Origin: Proteles cristata cristata
Taxonomy: Eukaryota; Chordata; Mammalia; Carnivora; Hyaenidae
Assembly: GCA_017311185.1 (NCBI GenBank)
Contig: JAESUZ010000352.1
Coordinates: 124,001-188,000 of the forward strand
DNA length: 64,000 bases
Direction: 5' to 3'
The position numbers were made by a program, and so were the translations under genes. Every line of letters begins with the position of its first letter. Positions within the stretch are counted from its first letter, which is position 1. Shown here piece by piece: positions 54,420-63,954 of the stretch. Below the pieces are notes generated by a model that saw only the letters and a list, made by a program, of their open reading frames with translations, was not told the origin of the DNA and made no database searches.

Positions 54420-54824
54420 AGCTAAATTGCATAATGTCTTGGTATATATTTGGACATGAAGATCTGATTTACTGTTGCCCTAGTTTGAATACATCAAGTT
54501 CAACTGCAGTTAAGTTCTGTAATTTCAAAGAAAACTTTCTGTTTTTCTGATTTTTACATTGTTCATTGCCAACTTAATCCTTCCAAATTGCTGTTCACTT
54601 GCTGAAACCTGTATTGTGGCCTCATATCAGTATTCAAGATACTTGTGTTTTTAAGACCTTAGAATATAAGGAAATCAAAGCTTATGTTTTTGATTATTGA
54701 TACTAAGTACATTTTAGGCAGTAAGATTTCCTCATTCTGTGTAGGTTAGCAATCAACATGATTTCCTATGTGTATGCTTTTCTTTATAATTAAGAATATT
54801 ATTTTCTGTGTCCTAACTTTGTAG
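54420..54824 (+). other. TFDP2: TFDP2 intron end
   Basis: 400 bp of unique AT-rich sequence before the exon. Confidence 0.7.
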
Positions 54825-54946
54825 ATTATAAGCACACCACAGAGACTAACCAGTTCAGGAAGTGTTCTGATTGGGAGTCCATATACCCCTGCACCAGCAA
54901 TGGTTACTCAGACACACATAGCAGAAGCTACTGGCTGGGTCCCAGG
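54825..54946 (+). CDS. TFDP2: TFDP2 coding exon (region before the DNA-binding domain)
   Basis: 122 nt: 40 codons reading IISTPQRLTSSGSVLIGSPY then TPAPAMVTQTHIAEATGWVP, plus GG. Acceptor TTTGTAG, donor GG|GTAAGA. The sequence is that of DP-2. In TFDP1 the matching stretch is only distantly similar ([20 protein letters not shown]). It is rich in Ser, Thr and Pro with ST-P pairs (STP, SPYTP), a flexible segment that could carry proline-directed phosphorylation sites; that last point is inference. The two trailing bases pair with either the 48-nt exon (T) or, if that is skipped, the following exon. Confidence 0.96.
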
Positions 54947-56325
54947 GTAAGACTGTTGCTGCAAGTAATCATGTTTAAAACTTTGTTTTAAGCTGTGATC
55001 CTTACCTGTCACTCTCTTGTCTTCTGTTCTTGTTTTATGTTAGTCTAGTCCTTAAAAGCTAATGTGTGGCCTTTAAAATCACCTGTTTTATTTCACTTTC
55101 TATCTCAGACATAAATCATTTATCGAGGAACCATTTTTAAATGCAATAATTTGTACCTGAATCTTGTGACTTTTTTCACCTCTGAAAAAGTACTACTTTT
55201 TATGATTATGACATTTAGCTGCTTTGGAGATTTAAAAACTATATTGTTTTAATAAACTTAAGAGTTACATATTAAGTGTTGGCTATCCTTGGAATTTTTC
55301 GAGACTTTTTATTTACTTAAAAACCAGAAAAGGAACTAGGAAAAGCCAAATACATTAAAATTTTTACTGAGTTTTTTGTCAGTCCTTTTGGAACCCAGGA
55401 CAATTAAATCAGTATCCCTTGCAGTAGTCATTTACCACATTTAGTATCAAACTTCTACATGTTTCATCTCTGCCTGTAAAAGACCCTTATCCGGCCTTTC
55501 TCTGCTCCTTACCATTTTAGCATTTAATCTTCTTATAAAAGAAAAAACTCTTAAGTTAAAGGTCTCAAAACTTCATTTTGTCACTTCAGAAGTTATTTTC
55601 ATGGTGACATACTGTGCTCGTAGTTCTGTGTTTGACTTACAATTGTGAATTCTAGCAAGCAGACAGTAAATACTGGTTATGTAAGAGCTTTCTTGTTTCC
55701 CAGATGTCAGATGATATAATGAAATAATCCTGGTGAAGTATTTTAAACCATATACATGCTCATATGTATTAGATACAGAGGATGCATATGTATACATCCT
55801 TTTCCACTATCAAATGAGCTGAAATGACACAATCACCTGTAACACCATGGCCTCTATTCCTTAATACATGAGGACCTAAAAGTTACCATGGATTTCTGTA
55901 CAGCCTTGAGGGATTATAATAGGAAAGCCACAGCCTGCTTTGGGGATGGCCAGGGTTTGGGTATTTTCAGCCCCAGCTGTGCTTTATATTGGGGGTGGAA
56001 TGATCACTCAGTCATTCTGGAGTGAGTCATACTCTCTGTGCCTTTATAAGTCTGCAACATTTTCTCCCCATATTCCTTGAGCTCATTGCAGCCTACATTA
56101 TGATATTGTGGTCTTTTTGATCCTATGACAAAATTTATTAGGTTGTGATCTCTTTTCCTATCATAAAATTACAGTTTTTATTTTATGGACATATCTTTTA
56201 TATTTGTTAGATTTTTGTGTTTGTATATATTTGCTGTGGAATTAGACAAGTTATAGTAAATATTCATAAAATAAAGCTGTCTTTAAATACCTGTTCTTTT
56301 TATGCTATCTTTTTTTTCTTTTTAG
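54947..56325 (+). other. TFDP2: TFDP2 intron (1.4 kb)
   Basis: Contains no recognised transposable element, unusual here. Ends with an exceptionally strong pyrimidine tract, tttttttctttttag (56311-56325). Confidence 0.92.
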
Positions 56326-56373
56326 TGATAGAAAACGAGCTAGAGAATTTATAGATTCTGATTTTTCAGAAAG
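56326..56373 (+). CDS. TFDP2: TFDP2 48-nt cassette exon (nuclear-localisation E region)
   Basis: 48 nt, 16 codons' worth: the T closes a Gly codon, then DRKRAREFIDSDFSE and AG. Acceptor CTTTTTAG, donor AG|GTGAGT. It begins and ends in the same phase and its length is a multiple of three, so skipping leaves the frame open. For DP-3 (mouse TFDP2) it is established that a 16-residue E region is alternatively spliced and supplies the basic half of a bipartite nuclear localisation signal, with the rest (KRSKK) in the next exon. The basic cluster DRKRAR is visible here. The next exon is not present before 64000. Confidence 0.95.
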
Positions 56374-56784
56374 GTGAGTATAAGTGTTAAGTATTTTGTT
56401 TGAGAGATGCTGCTGTGTAGAGAGGAGTTTGGTGTCTGGACTATTCTAGTTTAATTAGAGATGTTTTTCTTCACAGGACTTTAACTTAATTGAGTTTCTG
56501 CCATTATTTGATACCTCAGTGAGTGTTCTACTTCACTTATCATTACATAAACTCATTATATATGCATAGGTTCAGAAGAGATTATCCTGTGAGTAGGTTG
56601 GCTGTTGGTAGTGTTATTTAACCCTTTCCCTTTTTTTGGAGGATGAAGGGTCTTGCCAAAGTGAATATTCCACATTACCTCAACATGCCCAGACTTTTTA
56701 ATGTTTTATTGAAGACACTTAAAGATTGTAGTAAATTCTCACTTCTTTCTTAACTAAAAAGTCGAGTACAGTATAACCTTTCCT

Positions 56785-56890
56785 TAGATTATTAGGACAC
56801 TGTTCCTCAATGTGCATCAGAATCACCTGTGGAGTATTGAATGCGATACGAATGTCTATCAAGTCAGAAACTCCAGGAATAAAAATGATC
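56785..56890 (+). repeat. MER5-like fragment
   Basis: 'caatgtgcatcagaatcacc' with 'tgtggagtattgaatgcgat' fits the MER5 5' end. Confidence 0.55.
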
Positions 56891-56969
56891 ATATAGGGTT
56901 ATTAAAATTCAATATGCTGTGCAAGGCACTACATGAGATACCATATTAGTGTTGCGTTATGGGTTGGGT

Positions 56970-57176
56970 TTTTTTTTTTTTTTAAAGTTTATTTTTGAGA
57001 GAGAGAGAGCACAAGCCGGGGAGGGGCAGAGGGAGAGGGAGAGAGAGAATCCCAAGCAGATTCTGCACTGTAAGCAGAGAGCCCATTGTGGGGCTCAATC
57101 TCACCAACCCTGAGATCATGACCTGAACCAAAATCAAGATTTGAATGCTTAACTGACTGAGCCACCCAGGTGCCTC
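56970..57176 (-). mobile_element. CanSINE, old, antisense
   Basis: Poly(T) 56970-56983, AAAGTTTATTTTTGAGAG, end CACCCAGGTGCCTC. Confidence 0.92.
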
Positions 57177-57970
57177 AGTGTGGCACCATATTAAAATAAG
57201 ACCTGTTGTCTTCAAGGCAGGGATTCTATAAGGTTGTTACTTACTATTTTAAATAAAAATTTCCCAGCTATGCTTTCTAAATTTTATTTTTTTAATTTTT
57301 GATTCTAAGATCTTGTAACTCCTTTTTCCAGTGATGTTTTAATCTCCTTTATTTCGTTAGGTCATTTGCTCTCAGTATCTTATCTCTTTTCTAGTTTGCT
57401 ACCTCTGATTTGTTGTGCACTGAGAAACTAGATAGCCAAATGTGTTAGCATTCAGTCTGAAATAAAAATGAGAAGACTCTGAGTGAGGACCTTGGGGCGA
57501 TATATACTTCTAAAAATGTGTGTTTTCTTGCATCAGGACTGGCTGTACTTTATTTCCTTTGTGGCATTTGTTACTTGCTTCTTGGCTTTTAATTGTTTTC
57601 AACAGATAAAATCATGTTTGAGGAACTGCTGTATCATATAGGATTTTATAGGGGAATATATTCTTTTCTCCCTAGCGGAAATTCCTCTTTCTAACTCCTA
57701 CTGGTCTTTCTTTATTTTTATCCTTGGGATGGGCAGCAGTACAAGTTCTTACAGATGCATTTAGCAATGCATAAGGCCTTAAAATAGTACTATTCATTAG
57801 TTGTGATTGGTGGCCCTTATGTACTACAAACAGTATAAAAAATAAGATTCTATTTACACTCCTTCATAAGAGAGACCTCTAAAGGTCACATATAAAAGTG
57901 CCAAATTAAATTTGTTGGCATAAACATTGATTCAACTTTCCCTTTTTGCACATGATTCAGTGACTTTTTT
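57177..57970. other. TFDP2: unassigned intronic sequence
   Basis: About 800 bp with no recognised repeat or exon. Confidence 0.5.
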
Positions 57971-57987
57971 CCTAGTGATTTTTATTT

Positions 57988-58207
57988 ATTTATTTATTTT
58001 TAATGTTTTATTTATTTCTGAGAGAGAGAGAGAGGCAGCATGAACAGGGGAGGGTCAGAGAGAGAGGGAGACAATGAATCCGAAGCAGGCTCCAGGCTCT
58101 GAGCTAGCTGTCAGCACAGAGCCCGACGCGGGTCTCTAACCCACGAACTATGAGATCATGACCTGAGCCGAAGTCGGATGTTTAGCCAACTGAGCCACCC
58201 AGGTGCC
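57988..58207 (-). mobile_element. CanSINE, middle subfamily, antisense
   Basis: GAGCTAGCTGTCAGC diagnostic, GTGATTTTTATTT on both sides (from about 57975 and 58211). Confidence 0.95.
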
Positions 58208-58307
58208 CCTAGTGATTTTTATTTTTATTTTTTAATATAACTTTTCTGCAATGAATCCCACTCCCACCCTCACAATCAAATCACAAAGATTACTGCACGT
58301 GATTTTC

Positions 58308-58553
58308 TTTTTTAAAAATGTTTATTTATATTTAGAGAGAAGGAGAAAGAGAGAACACGAGGGAAGGGGCAGAAAAAGAAGGAGGGGACAGGGAGACTAT
58401 AGCAGGGGAGGGGCAGAGAGAGAGGAGAGAAAGAATTCCAAGCAGGCTCCATCCCTTCTGCACCAGTGAGGGCTTGATCAGGAACCATGAGATCATGACC
58501 TGAGCTGAAATCAAGAGTGAGACACTTAACTGACTGAGCCACCTAGGTGCCCC
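58308..58553 (-). mobile_element. CanSINE, old, antisense, with duplicated purine block
   Basis: GGGGCAG occurs twice (58365 and 58408 regions) because the purine-rich centre is extended by about 45 bp. End CACCTAGGTGCCCC. Confidence 0.9.
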
Positions 58554-58777
58554 TGTTTTTGTTTTTCTTACAAATGTTTATTTTCCTCCGAATGCATTGT
58601 GTTTTTCTGTAATGCTGTGAAACATCTTTGTTTCCCTTTTCCCAGAGTTGAGGTTCAGAAAGCCAGCTCTCAACCATAGACTAATCTTTATCTCTTCAGT
58701 GTTTTGTATATTGATTTAGTATTTTTTATGTAAGTGTTTGTATTCATTTTCTTCAGGGATTTATACACCAGTATATA
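58554..58777. other. TFDP2: unassigned intronic sequence
   Basis: Nothing recognised. Confidence 0.4.
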
Positions 58778-58796
58778 GAGATATATCCACAGTTTT

Positions 58797-59017
58797 TTGT
58801 TTTTTTTTTTTAAAGATTTTTATTTATTTCTAGGAGAGAGAGAGAGACAGCATGAGCAGGGGAGGGTCAGAGAGAGAGAGTCACAGATTGAAACAGGCTC
58901 CAGGCTCTGAGCTGGCAGTCAGCACAGAGCCCGACGCGGGGCTCGAACCCACGAACCGCGAGATCATGACCCAAGCGAAAGTCGGACGCTTAACCGACTA
59001 AGCCACCCAGGCGCCCC
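58797..59017 (-). mobile_element. CanSINE, young, antisense
   Basis: The longest perfect target-site duplication in the window, 19 bp: GAGATATATCCACAGTTTT (58778-58796, 59018-59036). Matches the young consensus almost throughout. Confidence 0.98.
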
Positions 59018-59036
59018 GAGATATATCCACAGTTTT

Positions 59037-59590
59037 AATCCTCATCTTTAAGTGTGTCTTACACAACTGTTCCTTTGTCAAGGTCATTTCTGAGAGCAAG
59101 TCAGTTTCTGAAGAAATCTTTTTGGTAGGTAAAGGATCCTTTGAGGGATTCTCATTAGTTTTTTTCCTGTATTCTGATCCACTGGACTTCTTTTCAAAGA
59201 ACTCATAGCAGAAGCTGTGAAAACCTTTCTGGTCTTGTCTGGGGTTTTAATCCTGAAAGATATTTATTAACTCTGTCTTCCTCTGGACAGAATCTGACGG
59301 TGTCTTCTACATGCATCTCTTCCAGATAGGTCTAATTTTCCATTTGGATCTCTGCTGAGGGATGGCAATGGCAGCCTGTGGGTGATTTTCTTTGTTCCTG
59401 TCTTAATGAAGATTTAGCACACTAGTGTTGTGTTCTTCCTGTAGGCTCATGTAATCTCAATATCTTTTTGTTGGTGGAAAAAGTTAAAACTCCACTTATT
59501 TATAATAAACTAATAACTTATAATTAACTAACGTACTTTGAACTGTAATAAGCTAATAGTAATCAAAATCAGTATAGTTAATATCTGTAC
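59037..59590. other. TFDP2: unassigned intronic sequence
   Basis: About 550 bp. 'ggtgtcttctacatgcatct', 'gtctggggttttaatcctga' are not assigned to any repeat. No exon. Confidence 0.45.
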
Positions 59591-59742
59591 AACTTCAATG
59601 ATGTTTATGAAATTGCTCATTTAGCAAACATTTTTAATATCTACTAACTGTTATGTTCTAAGCATTGGAGAGAATAATAAACAAGATAGAAAAGTCTGCC
59701 CTTAGAGAGCTCATATTGTGAGGGGGGTATAATAAACAAGTA
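59591..59742 (+). repeat. L2-like fragment
   Basis: 'ttatgttctaagcattggag' and 'agtctgcccttagagagctc' are L2 3' phrases. Confidence 0.6.
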
Positions 59743-59754
59743 AGATTATTTTTA

Positions 59755-59922
59755 TTTTTTTATTAAACTTTTTTTTAATGTTTATATATTTTTGAGAGAG
59801 ACAGAATGTGAGCAGGGCAGACATAGAGTTATACACAAAATCTGAGCTGTCAGCACAGAGCTCGACGCGGGGCTCCTGCATCAAAGTCAGATGCTTAACC
59901 AACTGAGCCACCCAGGCACCCC
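59755..59922 (-). mobile_element. CanSINE, old, antisense, with deletions
   Basis: TTTTTTTTAATGTTTATATATT, B-box area CTCGACGCGGGGCTC joined to GCATCAAAGTC by deletion. Perfect 12-bp flanks AGATTATTTTTA (59743-59754, 59923-59934). Confidence 0.94.
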
Positions 59923-59959
59923 AGATTATTTTTAGATTATGATAGGTAGTATACAAAAA

Positions 59960-60640
59960 ATAAATAAATAATAAGAAAAGGGATGGTTGGCTACCATGGA
60001 GAAGGCCTCACAAGGGAGGTGATATTTGAATGCAAAGGAGCCAGGCATATAAATAGGTGAGGTGGGGGAGTGGGGATTCTGGGCAAAGGGAGTGGCAAAT
60101 GTAAAGCTCCGAAATAAGGAACCAGGTTAATGTATTTGGGGAAGCACAGTGGCCTGGAGATAGTTTGAAAGACAAAGAGTGATATGACATGAGGGTGGAG
60201 AGGTAGACAGGGATCAGATCTGATGAAAGGCCTTTGTAGGTCCTGGTAAGGAGTTTGGTTTCTGTTCTAAGGAGGATTTTCAGAAGGAAAATGGCATGAC
60301 CTAAGTCACACTGGCTGCGGGGGGGTAAATAGATTCTAAGGAGATAAGGATGCAAGCAGAAAAATCACGACTATTGCAGAGGGCAGTGGCCTGGCAGTGG
60401 AGACGGGAAAAAATGGATAAATGATGGAGATGGAACCAACAAAATTTATTGATAGATTGAAGGAAGGAAGAGGAGAAATAAAGGATAGCTCTTATTGTTT
60501 TGCATGAACAGCTAGGTGAATATTGATGCCATTTACATTTAGTGCATTTAGGAGTAGGTTTGGGAAGAATTTTGTTTTGGACATAGTGAAGTTCAGTAAG
60601 TTTATTAGTTATCTAAGTGATGGTAGCATTAGTGTATAAG
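59960..60640 (+). repeat. ancient unassigned repeat block
   Basis: 'aagggaggtgatatttgaat', 'gaaaggcctttgtaggtcct', 'ggtaaggagtttggtttctg' and 'acatttagtgcatttaggag' form a run typical of an old mammalian interspersed element whose name I cannot fix. Related pieces at 27980, 45059 and 45900. Confidence 0.5.
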
Positions 60641-61277
60641 TAGTATCATCAGCACCTAAGTGGTCACAAGCCTGAATGATATAACCCAAGGAGGGAGAAA
60701 GCGAAGATCCATAAGGAGTAAACATTTATTTCCCATTTTACACCTCCTCTTCTGCCCATACCCAACACAACAGATACATACTTCTAGGAAAGTAAAGGTT
60801 TTTTTCCTAAATTATTTTACTAAATCACCACATTAAATTATTTGGCTGATTTACGTATCCATACTGGCTCATTTAAGTGAGAAATGAAGTTCTTATTACT
60901 TTTGTAAATAAGAATATTATTGGGAAAATATAAAAAGACAGTGGTTATGGGCTCTAGTTAAGCACCTAGAAAGATAATATTCTTTGGGTATAATTCATTT
61001 GAATACTATTAAAAAAATTATGAAAGTTAACATACATTTCAAGCTATACCGTATTGGTAGTTTTGTTTTCTATTTATTTTCCCTTTTTTATTTCTCAGTT
61101 TGGCTTTATTTAATAAAGAATACTTCTTACTGTTTTCTTTATTTTATTTATAGACTAATAGAGATCATGTGTTTATACCCTGTAGCTATATTTTGGTATT
61201 ATTTGGAAAGAGGGTCTTGGTGTTCCAAAGGGCTCGATTCTAAGAAAATGTGCAAACTCTAAGATTCATACAGTGAG
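60641..61277. other. TFDP2: unassigned intronic sequence
   Basis: AT-rich, nothing recognised. The frame 60984-61262 lacks support. Confidence 0.45.
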
Positions 61278-61318
61278 TGGGGCACCTGGGTGGCACAGTT
61301 CGTTAATGTCAGACTCTT

Positions 61319-61602
61319 TTTTTTTATTTATTTTTTTTTTTTTTACAAATAGTTTATTGTCAAATTAGTTTCCACATAACACTCAGTGCTCATCCCCACA
61401 AGTGTCCTCCTCCATGCCCATCCCCCCCTCCCCCCCACATCCATCAGTCCTCAGTTTTTGTCAGCATTCAAGAGTCTCTCATGGTTTGCCTCTCTCCCTT
61501 TCCCCCACCATTCCCCCCCTTCTTCTCCCCCTTGTTCCTCCGTCAAGTTCCTCCTAATCCTCCTATACGTGCAAACATATGATATTTGTCCTTTTCTGCC
61601 TT
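61319..61602 (-). mobile_element. L1 3' end, antisense, inside a SINE
   Basis: Poly(T), tttattgtcaaattagtttc ... gcaaacatatgatatttgtc, the same L1 tail as 9201 and the complement of 37763-38336. C-rich stretch 61422-61438. Confidence 0.92.
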
Positions 61603-61812
61603 CTTTTTTTTTTAATTTTTAAAAAATGTTTATTTATTTTAAAGGGAGACAGAGCACAAGCAGTGGAGGAGCAGAGAGAGAGGGAGACACAGAATCTGAA
61701 GCAGGCCCCAGGCTCTGCACTGTCAACACAGAGCCTGATGCAGAGCTCAAACCCATGAACCATGAGATCATGACCTGAGCTGAAGTCGGGTGCCCACCCA
61801 GGCACTCCTAAA
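61603..61812 (-). mobile_element. CanSINE, old, antisense, inside the nest
   Basis: TTTTTAAAAAATGTTTATTTATT, end CACCCAGGCACTCC with a short deletion (gtcgggtgcccacccagg). Confidence 0.9.
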
Positions 61813-61918
61813 CATTGAACTCTTGATGTCAGCTTAGATTTTAATCTCAGGATCGAGAGTTCAAGCCTCGTTGTTGAGCCCAGCACTGGGTGTGAAGTCT
61901 GCTTAAAAAAAAAAAAAA

Positions 61919-62237
61919 GATTTGGATAGTGAGCTTCCAATTTGAGATGATAGGCTGAACATCATGTTTATGCCCTCAAACCCTAAAATCCTATTGAAAT
62001 TTTCATGTAAAAAACAATAAAAGGAAATAAATCTCAAAAGTGCTATAAAAAATGATAAAGATATAGATTTTCCAATTAGAAGATGAAAGCCAATGTGATT
62101 ACAATGAAGGACAAGTGATGGTAGAGAAATTCACATCCCAAAATATGCATAGGAGAAGTCAAAATGGGAAATGGAAGCCATTCTCCCCATACTGACTGAA
62201 ATGGAGAGGCTACAGGCTTGGAGGTAATAAGTATAAA
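61919..62237. other. TFDP2: unassigned intronic sequence
   Basis: A-rich. 'cctcaaaccctaaaatccta' not assigned. Confidence 0.4.
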
Positions 62238-62249
62238 TAGCGAGAATGA

Positions 62250-62448
62250 GGTGGCTGGGTGGCTCAGTCAGTTGAGCATCTGACTTCGGCTCAGGTCATG
62301 GTATCGCGGTTCCTGGGTTCTGGCCCACATCAGGCTCTGTGCTGGCAGTGCAGAGCCTGCTTCAGATTCTGTGTCTCCCTCTCTCTGCCCCGCTCACACT
62401 TGTCTCTCTCAAAAATAAACATTAATTTTTTTTTTAATTAAAAAAAAA
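62250..62448 (+). mobile_element. CanSINE, old, sense
   Basis: GAGGTGGCTGGGTGGCTCAGT, tail TTTTTTTTTAATTAAAAAAAAA. AGCGAGAATGA on both sides. Confidence 0.94.
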
Positions 62449-62689
62449 AGCGAGAATGAAGTGAGGGAAGTGATGAGGGCAATGAAATGAAGATTATCCA
62501 AGAGCACCCAGCAAGTTGAAGCTTTCCAATCCTCCAGATCCCTTGTACTTCCCATTTCATCTCCATACACATTGATATTACACCAAAGACATTTTTTCCC
62601 CAGGGCTGAAACTTAGAGAATTGATATCAAGGAAACAGAACTCTGTGATTGGTTAAGCTTGAAATTGGCTTCATTCATTTAGATATTTT
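62449..62689. other. TFDP2: unassigned intronic sequence
   Basis: Nothing recognised. Confidence 0.4.
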
Positions 62690-62909
62690 CTTTTTTATTT
62701 TTTAATATTTATTTACTTTTGAGATAGAGAGAGGGAGACAGAACATAAGCAAAAGATGGGGAGAGAGAGGGAGACACAAAATCTGAAGTATGCTCCAGGC
62801 TCAGAGCTGTCAGCACAGAGCCCAGTGCTGGGCTCAAACCCACAAACTGTGAGATCAAGACCTGAGCCAAAGTCAGACGCTTAACTGACTAAACCACTCA
62901 GGCACCCCA
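62690..62909 (-). mobile_element. CanSINE, old, antisense
   Basis: TTTTTAATATTTATTTACTTTTG, end CACTCAGGCACCCC. Confidence 0.92.
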
Positions 62910-63375
62910 TGTTCCTTAACTTTCGAAGAAGTTTTTATAGACTTGGTTGCAGGAGCAATCCCCTATCTGTGTACTGTAGATCTTAGCTATTCTAATTTCT
63001 GTTAAATCTTAGTGTGAGTATTGGTTGGGCTTTGGCATGATGCTCTACCACACTTCCAAAGAGCAAGCTTAATTTCTTGATTCAGCCAGTGCTGAGTAGT
63101 ATCCTTCGGTTTCATATTGCTTATGAAAATTCTGGCAACTCATGAAGAGAAAAATCACCTGTGGTATCATTTAATCCTCCCTCACAGCAACCTTGTGAGA
63201 TGGTCACTTGTATTTCTGTTTTTCAGACAGGTGAAGCATCTTGGGTCAGAGCTAAATGAAGTAAACTGCTCAAAATACAAAGCTAATAAATAGTTTACCA
63301 TTTTTGATATTTAACCAGTTTTCTTCAAGTTCATGAACTGAACTAATCTTATAAAATTATTTTATCTTTATATTT
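62910..63375 (-). repeat. unassigned sequence with MIR fragment (63165-63300)
   Basis: 'acagcaaccttgtgagatgg' with 'gtcagagctaaatgaagtaa' is antisense MIR-like. The remainder is unassigned. Confidence 0.5.
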
Positions 63376-63388
63376 TTATAAAATTCTT

Positions 63389-63615
63389 TTTTTTTTAAGT
63401 TTTTTTTTTTTTAATGTTTTATTTATTTCTAGGAGAGAGAGAGACAGCGTGAGCAGGGGAGGGTCAGAGAGAGAGGGAGTCACAGACTGAAACAGGCTCC
63501 AGCTCTGAGCTGGCAGTCAGCACAGAGCCCGACGCGGGGCTCGAACCCACGAACCGCGAGATCATGACCTAAGCGAAGGTCGGACGCTTAGCCGACTAAG
63601 CCACCCAGGCGCCCC
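63389..63615 (-). mobile_element. CanSINE, young, antisense
   Basis: Perfect 12-bp flanks TATAAAATTCTT (63377-63388, 63616-63627). Only a few differences from the copy at 58797 (e.g. CTTAGCCGAC). Confidence 0.97.
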
Positions 63616-63954
63616 TATAAAATTCTTATGTATAAAACTATATTTCTATAAAATCATGAAAAATCTTATAATTTTATAAAATTATTTTCTTTAATATCTA
63701 TATTTTATAATTTAATCTAGTTTCACAAACTGAACTAATCTAATAAAATTCTTATATATAGTCTTATAATTGTTTCAAGGGTATGTTTCATCAGCTATTA
63801 AAAGTCTAGTTGTTCCTATTTAAGGACTATGTTTAGTTTCTTCCTTTAAATATTATCCATGTCTGACAGTAGAAGGCAGATTAGTCAGGTGATTGCCCTA
63901 AACTACCCTATGATTATCTTATTGCTCCCCCCTTTTTTACTTTTATTTTCTTTT

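Larger units (their letters stand above)
47302..54824 (+). other. TFDP2: TFDP2 intron (7.5 kb)
   Basis: Donor GTAAGA, acceptor tcctaactttgtag with a good branch-point match (TCCTAAC) only about 10 bp from the AG, so the working branch point may lie further upstream. Holds about a dozen CanSINEs, several nested. Confidence 0.93.
61278..61918 (+). mobile_element. short tRNA-head CanSINE, sense, split by an L1 and another SINE
   Basis: Head GGGGCACCTGGGTGGCACAG (61279-61318) and remainder 'gaactcttgatgtcagctta' to A13 (61817-61918). ACAGTGAG / ATAGTGAG flank the outer element. Confidence 0.8.
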
